From NCBI GenBank assembly GCA_949130495.1, contig OX422208.1:642156023-642220022 (forward strand): a DNA stretch of 64,000 nucleotides, written 5' to 3'. The notes below the pieces were generated by a model. That model was not told where the DNA came from, made no database searches, and worked only from the letters and a program-made list of their open reading frames with translations. The translations under genes were made by a program, and so were the position numbers. This document shows, piece after piece, positions 62,000 to 64,000 of this stretch. This DNA is from Sambucus nigra (Eukaryota; Streptophyta; Magnoliopsida; Dipsacales; Adoxaceae). The first letter of the stretch is position 1, and every line of letters begins with the position of its first letter.

Positions 62000-62506
62000 G
62001 GATCTTTCTTGACGAGCAGATGGTCGCGACTGGGCAGATCCTTCCCTTAAATCTGATGGTCATCAAAAACTCCTCGATGTGACTTTAGGAGGACTTCTAC
62101 TCCTTCTAGGTCCTAATCGATCAAAAGGTGATACCCTGCTTAACCTCTCTAACGCACTAGTCCTTTTTGGAGAGAGAGTGATACGTTGTTCAGTATCTGT
62201 GGCCCGTACTGACGAAGTTCGTCCAGGTTGATAAGAAAAATCTTCAGATTCCTCAGTACGATATGAATCAGTACGCCTAGTACATGAAAAAGGTAAACGG
62301 GTATTTCTTTGAATACTTCGCGGTCCTGAATGGGTTGGTACACCGCCATGGAGGGTTTGTATGAGTTGTCGCATAGTTTCTTGCATGACTATATGGCCCT
62401 GAGCCAGATTTGTTATTATTCCAGCCAGATCTGGAATATTTGGCTGAGTAGATGGATTTGGAGGGCTTCCATCATTTCAATTGCTGGGTTCTGGAATATC
62501 AGCCAT
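62000..62506 (-). pseudogene. Tat-2 gag N-terminal part, right of the nested insertion
   Basis: Starts at the ATG at 62506 (MADIPEPSN), about 45 bases inside the primer site. A TGA follows after nine codons, then the frame continues (NPSTQPNIPDLAG, MQETMRQLIQTLHGG) into an Arg/Ser-rich segment, RSRSPPK, ending near 62063. It reaches the insertion at 62000 and continues on the far side at 53822. No known domain; basic and low-complexity, as in Tat-1. Confidence 0.82.
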
Positions 62507-62548
62507 TTGTGATGAATTGTTTTTGATAAAAATGATATTATCAGTCGT

Positions 62549-62566
62549 TTCCCACAGACGGCGCCA
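62549..62566 (-). other. Primer-binding site of Tat-2
   Basis: Minus-strand TGGCGCCGTCTGTGGGAA, three bases inside the 5' LTR; identical to Tat-1. Confidence 0.85.
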
Positions 62567-62569
62567 ATT

Positions 62570-63115
62570 TGTTGATGTAAAAAAATAGATTATATCTAAT
62601 TATTTAATCACATATAAAATAAATGAGATAAAGAATTTTTAAAGTGGTTCAGCCTTATAAGAATGGCCTACGTCCACTGTTTCTGTTATTGATAACTGTT
62701 TGGGAATTATTGATTACAAGTTTAATCAAGAAATTCCGGTCCCCTTACAATGAGGGTAATACAATGTATTTATAGCCCTAAGGCTGTAATGTGAAAGGGT
62801 AATACATTCAATGCCCCTTAACTGTATACATCTGAATGATAAGCATTTAATGAACAGTCAAACTGTTGGTTATCCTGCTATTAATGCTTTGTTCGAGGTG
62901 CAGCTCGGACCGCCTAAGGTCCTCGGTACTCAAAAGTTCCTCGGAGAGTTCTTGTAGGTCGGAGCGTCTGAGTTCCTCGGGGAAGCAGTATTCCTCGTTG
63001 TAGTATGGTTCCTCGGAGCGTCTGAGTTCCTCGGAAGTGTTTGTTGTTGCCACGTAGATTGCCATGTGTCTTCACTCGATTGAGCCATGTCAACAGACTA
63101 AATTTGGTATCAACA
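62570..63115 (-). repeat. 5' LTR of Tat-2
   Basis: TGTTGATG to TATCAACA, 546 bp. TATA-like box at 62767-62775 (minus strand) with repeated TTCCTCGGA motifs at 62895-63035, upstream in the direction of transcription. Confidence 0.93.
62767..62775 (-). promoter_or_regulatory. TATA-like box of the Tat-2 5' LTR
   Basis: Minus-strand CTATAAATA, conserved in all three Tat LTRs of the window; the likely promoter for gag-pol transcription leftward. Confidence 0.6.
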
Positions 63116-64000
63116 ACATACATCATCACATCATAAAAATATACCATCATATAAGGTATACATTTCACATCATTTTCATTTTCATTATACGCTCTTAGGC
63201 CCAATAGAATTTATGCCATTGTTTAATACATTTCTCTCTCTTGATATACTATTCGTCATTTTCTTGCACATCTTCCCCACTTAGTACACACGATACTAAT
63301 TCTCGCTTGAAGCTCACATGTCGCTTCTAATTATGAATTGTCTCTCAATTTTATTTAAATGAAGGATATTTCTATATTCGTATGACCATCAAGTAGCATT
63401 TATAATTATACATCCATAATAGGGTTCAATTCACTTTATGAACCTTTAAAGGTATCCCATTTGGGACTTGATCCTAAGATCCAATGTCTCTAAATTAGTC
63501 TCATTCTTTCATATAAATATAAGTATCATCTCCAAATAGAACCTCCAAGTCAAGGTGGGCTTCCCCACTTAGAATATACCAAAATATATAATCGGTATTC
63601 CTCAAATTTAGTTAGTAAGACTCCAATCATTTCTCATATGGGAAACTCTCTAAAAGTCTCCAAAACATACTCCAAATATCTCTTATGGAACTTCCCAATC
63701 AATAACCTAAACAAAACGGAAAGAAATTCTCCCTAGAAAAACATCCCTTGAAAAAGCCCTGCATCTGAATCGATTCGGGCCAATTCCGAATCGATTCGGC
63801 CCAGAGAATCGATTCGGCCAGAAAGGCGAATCGATCTGGGTCATCTGACCTGGGACTCTGTCTCAGGACGAATCGATTCGGCTAGGGTCTGAATCAATTC
63901 GGTCACTCAGACCTGGGCACCTGCATATTTTCGAATCGATTCGGTAGGAGGCCGAATCAATTCAGCCCTTCAGAACTCTCGAAAATTGCTACTTTTTAAG
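63116..64000 (-). repeat. Third Tekay-type LTR, continuation toward U3, cut by the window end
   Basis: Continues 40686-42639 across Tat-2; accatcataaggtatacat-type sequence flanks both sides (42619-42638 and 63147-63167). At 63770-63966 it carries a cluster of CGAATCGATTCG palindromes. No coding is seen. The U3 end is outside the window. Confidence 0.65.

Larger units (their letters stand above)
42640..63115 (-). mobile_element. Tat-2: complete Tat/Retand-like LTR retrotransposon with a nested insertion
   Basis: Perfect 5-bp target duplication acata (42635-42639 and 63116-63120). The 5' LTR is at 62570-63115 and the 3' LTR at 42640-43234, with a primer site at 62549-62566 and a G-rich tract beside the 3' LTR. 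Gag-pol is on the minus strand; an intron-containing gene on the plus strand lies between pol and the 3' LTR. Subtracting the 8.2-kb insertion at 53823-61999 leaves about 12.3 kb. Same family as Tat-1. Confidence 0.93.

Noticed and set aside
1..64000. Host genes, tRNA or rRNA genes
   Set aside because: No frame outside the transposons has a recognisable domain or exon structure, and no tRNA- or rRNA-like sequence was noticed by eye; a tRNAscan and homology search would be decisive.

Overview
This window looks like plant nuclear heterochromatin, probably from a dicot. It is AT-rich and made almost entirely of nested transposable elements. I found no host gene, tRNA or rRNA that I could support. 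Coding matches are all to plant Ty3/gypsy retrotransposons (Tat/Retand-like, Tekay-like and an older chromovirus) and to a CACTA (En/Spm) TNP2 transposase. Nearly every reading frame is broken by stops or frameshifts.

Layout. 1-7439 is the 5' two-thirds of a minus-strand Tat/Retand-like element (Tat-1); its 3' LTR lies off the left edge. It sits in an old minus-strand chromovirus (7440-14866), which in turn abuts a decayed minus-strand CACTA TNP2 gene (14867-17470). A Tekay-type LTR is inserted in that TNP2 gene (17471-19467). About 8.4 kb of this mosaic, from chromovirus gag through LTR, CACTA and most of the Tekay-type LTR, is tandemly duplicated (unit 1 11069-19467, unit 2 19468-36822). 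Unit 2 was later hit by a Tekay-like element (22693-31710, 5-bp target duplication acaca) with near-identical LTRs around a ruined pol. Right of the duplication lie a second Tekay-type LTR (37272-40116) with PBS and leader, then another LTR (40686 onward). That LTR is split by a second Tat/Retand-like element, Tat-2 (42640-63115, target duplication acata), and resumes at 63116-64000.

Tat-2 carries gag-protease-RT-RNase H-archaeal-type RNase H-integrase on the minus strand. On the opposite strand it has a separate gene with at least three introns, downstream of pol. The two genes converge on a minisatellite array built from CCAAC...GTTGG hairpins. Its gag is interrupted by the most unusual object here (53823-61999, target duplication ggatc): a Tekay-clade element whose two ~2.95-kb LTRs are head-to-head inverted, with both U5 tips outward, flanking a nearly intact RT-tail/RNase H/integrase/chromodomain frame. 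Its inner junction has a 7-bp microhomology and lacks the first 10 bases of U3. This is what snap-back self-priming of minus-strand cDNA before integration would produce.

A second recurring theme is a cluster of short palindromes, usually with a TCGA core, inside each of five different Tekay-type LTRs. The flanking bases differ from family to family. Family assignments rest on motif recognition by eye; no database search was run, and boundaries inside decayed DNA are approximate.
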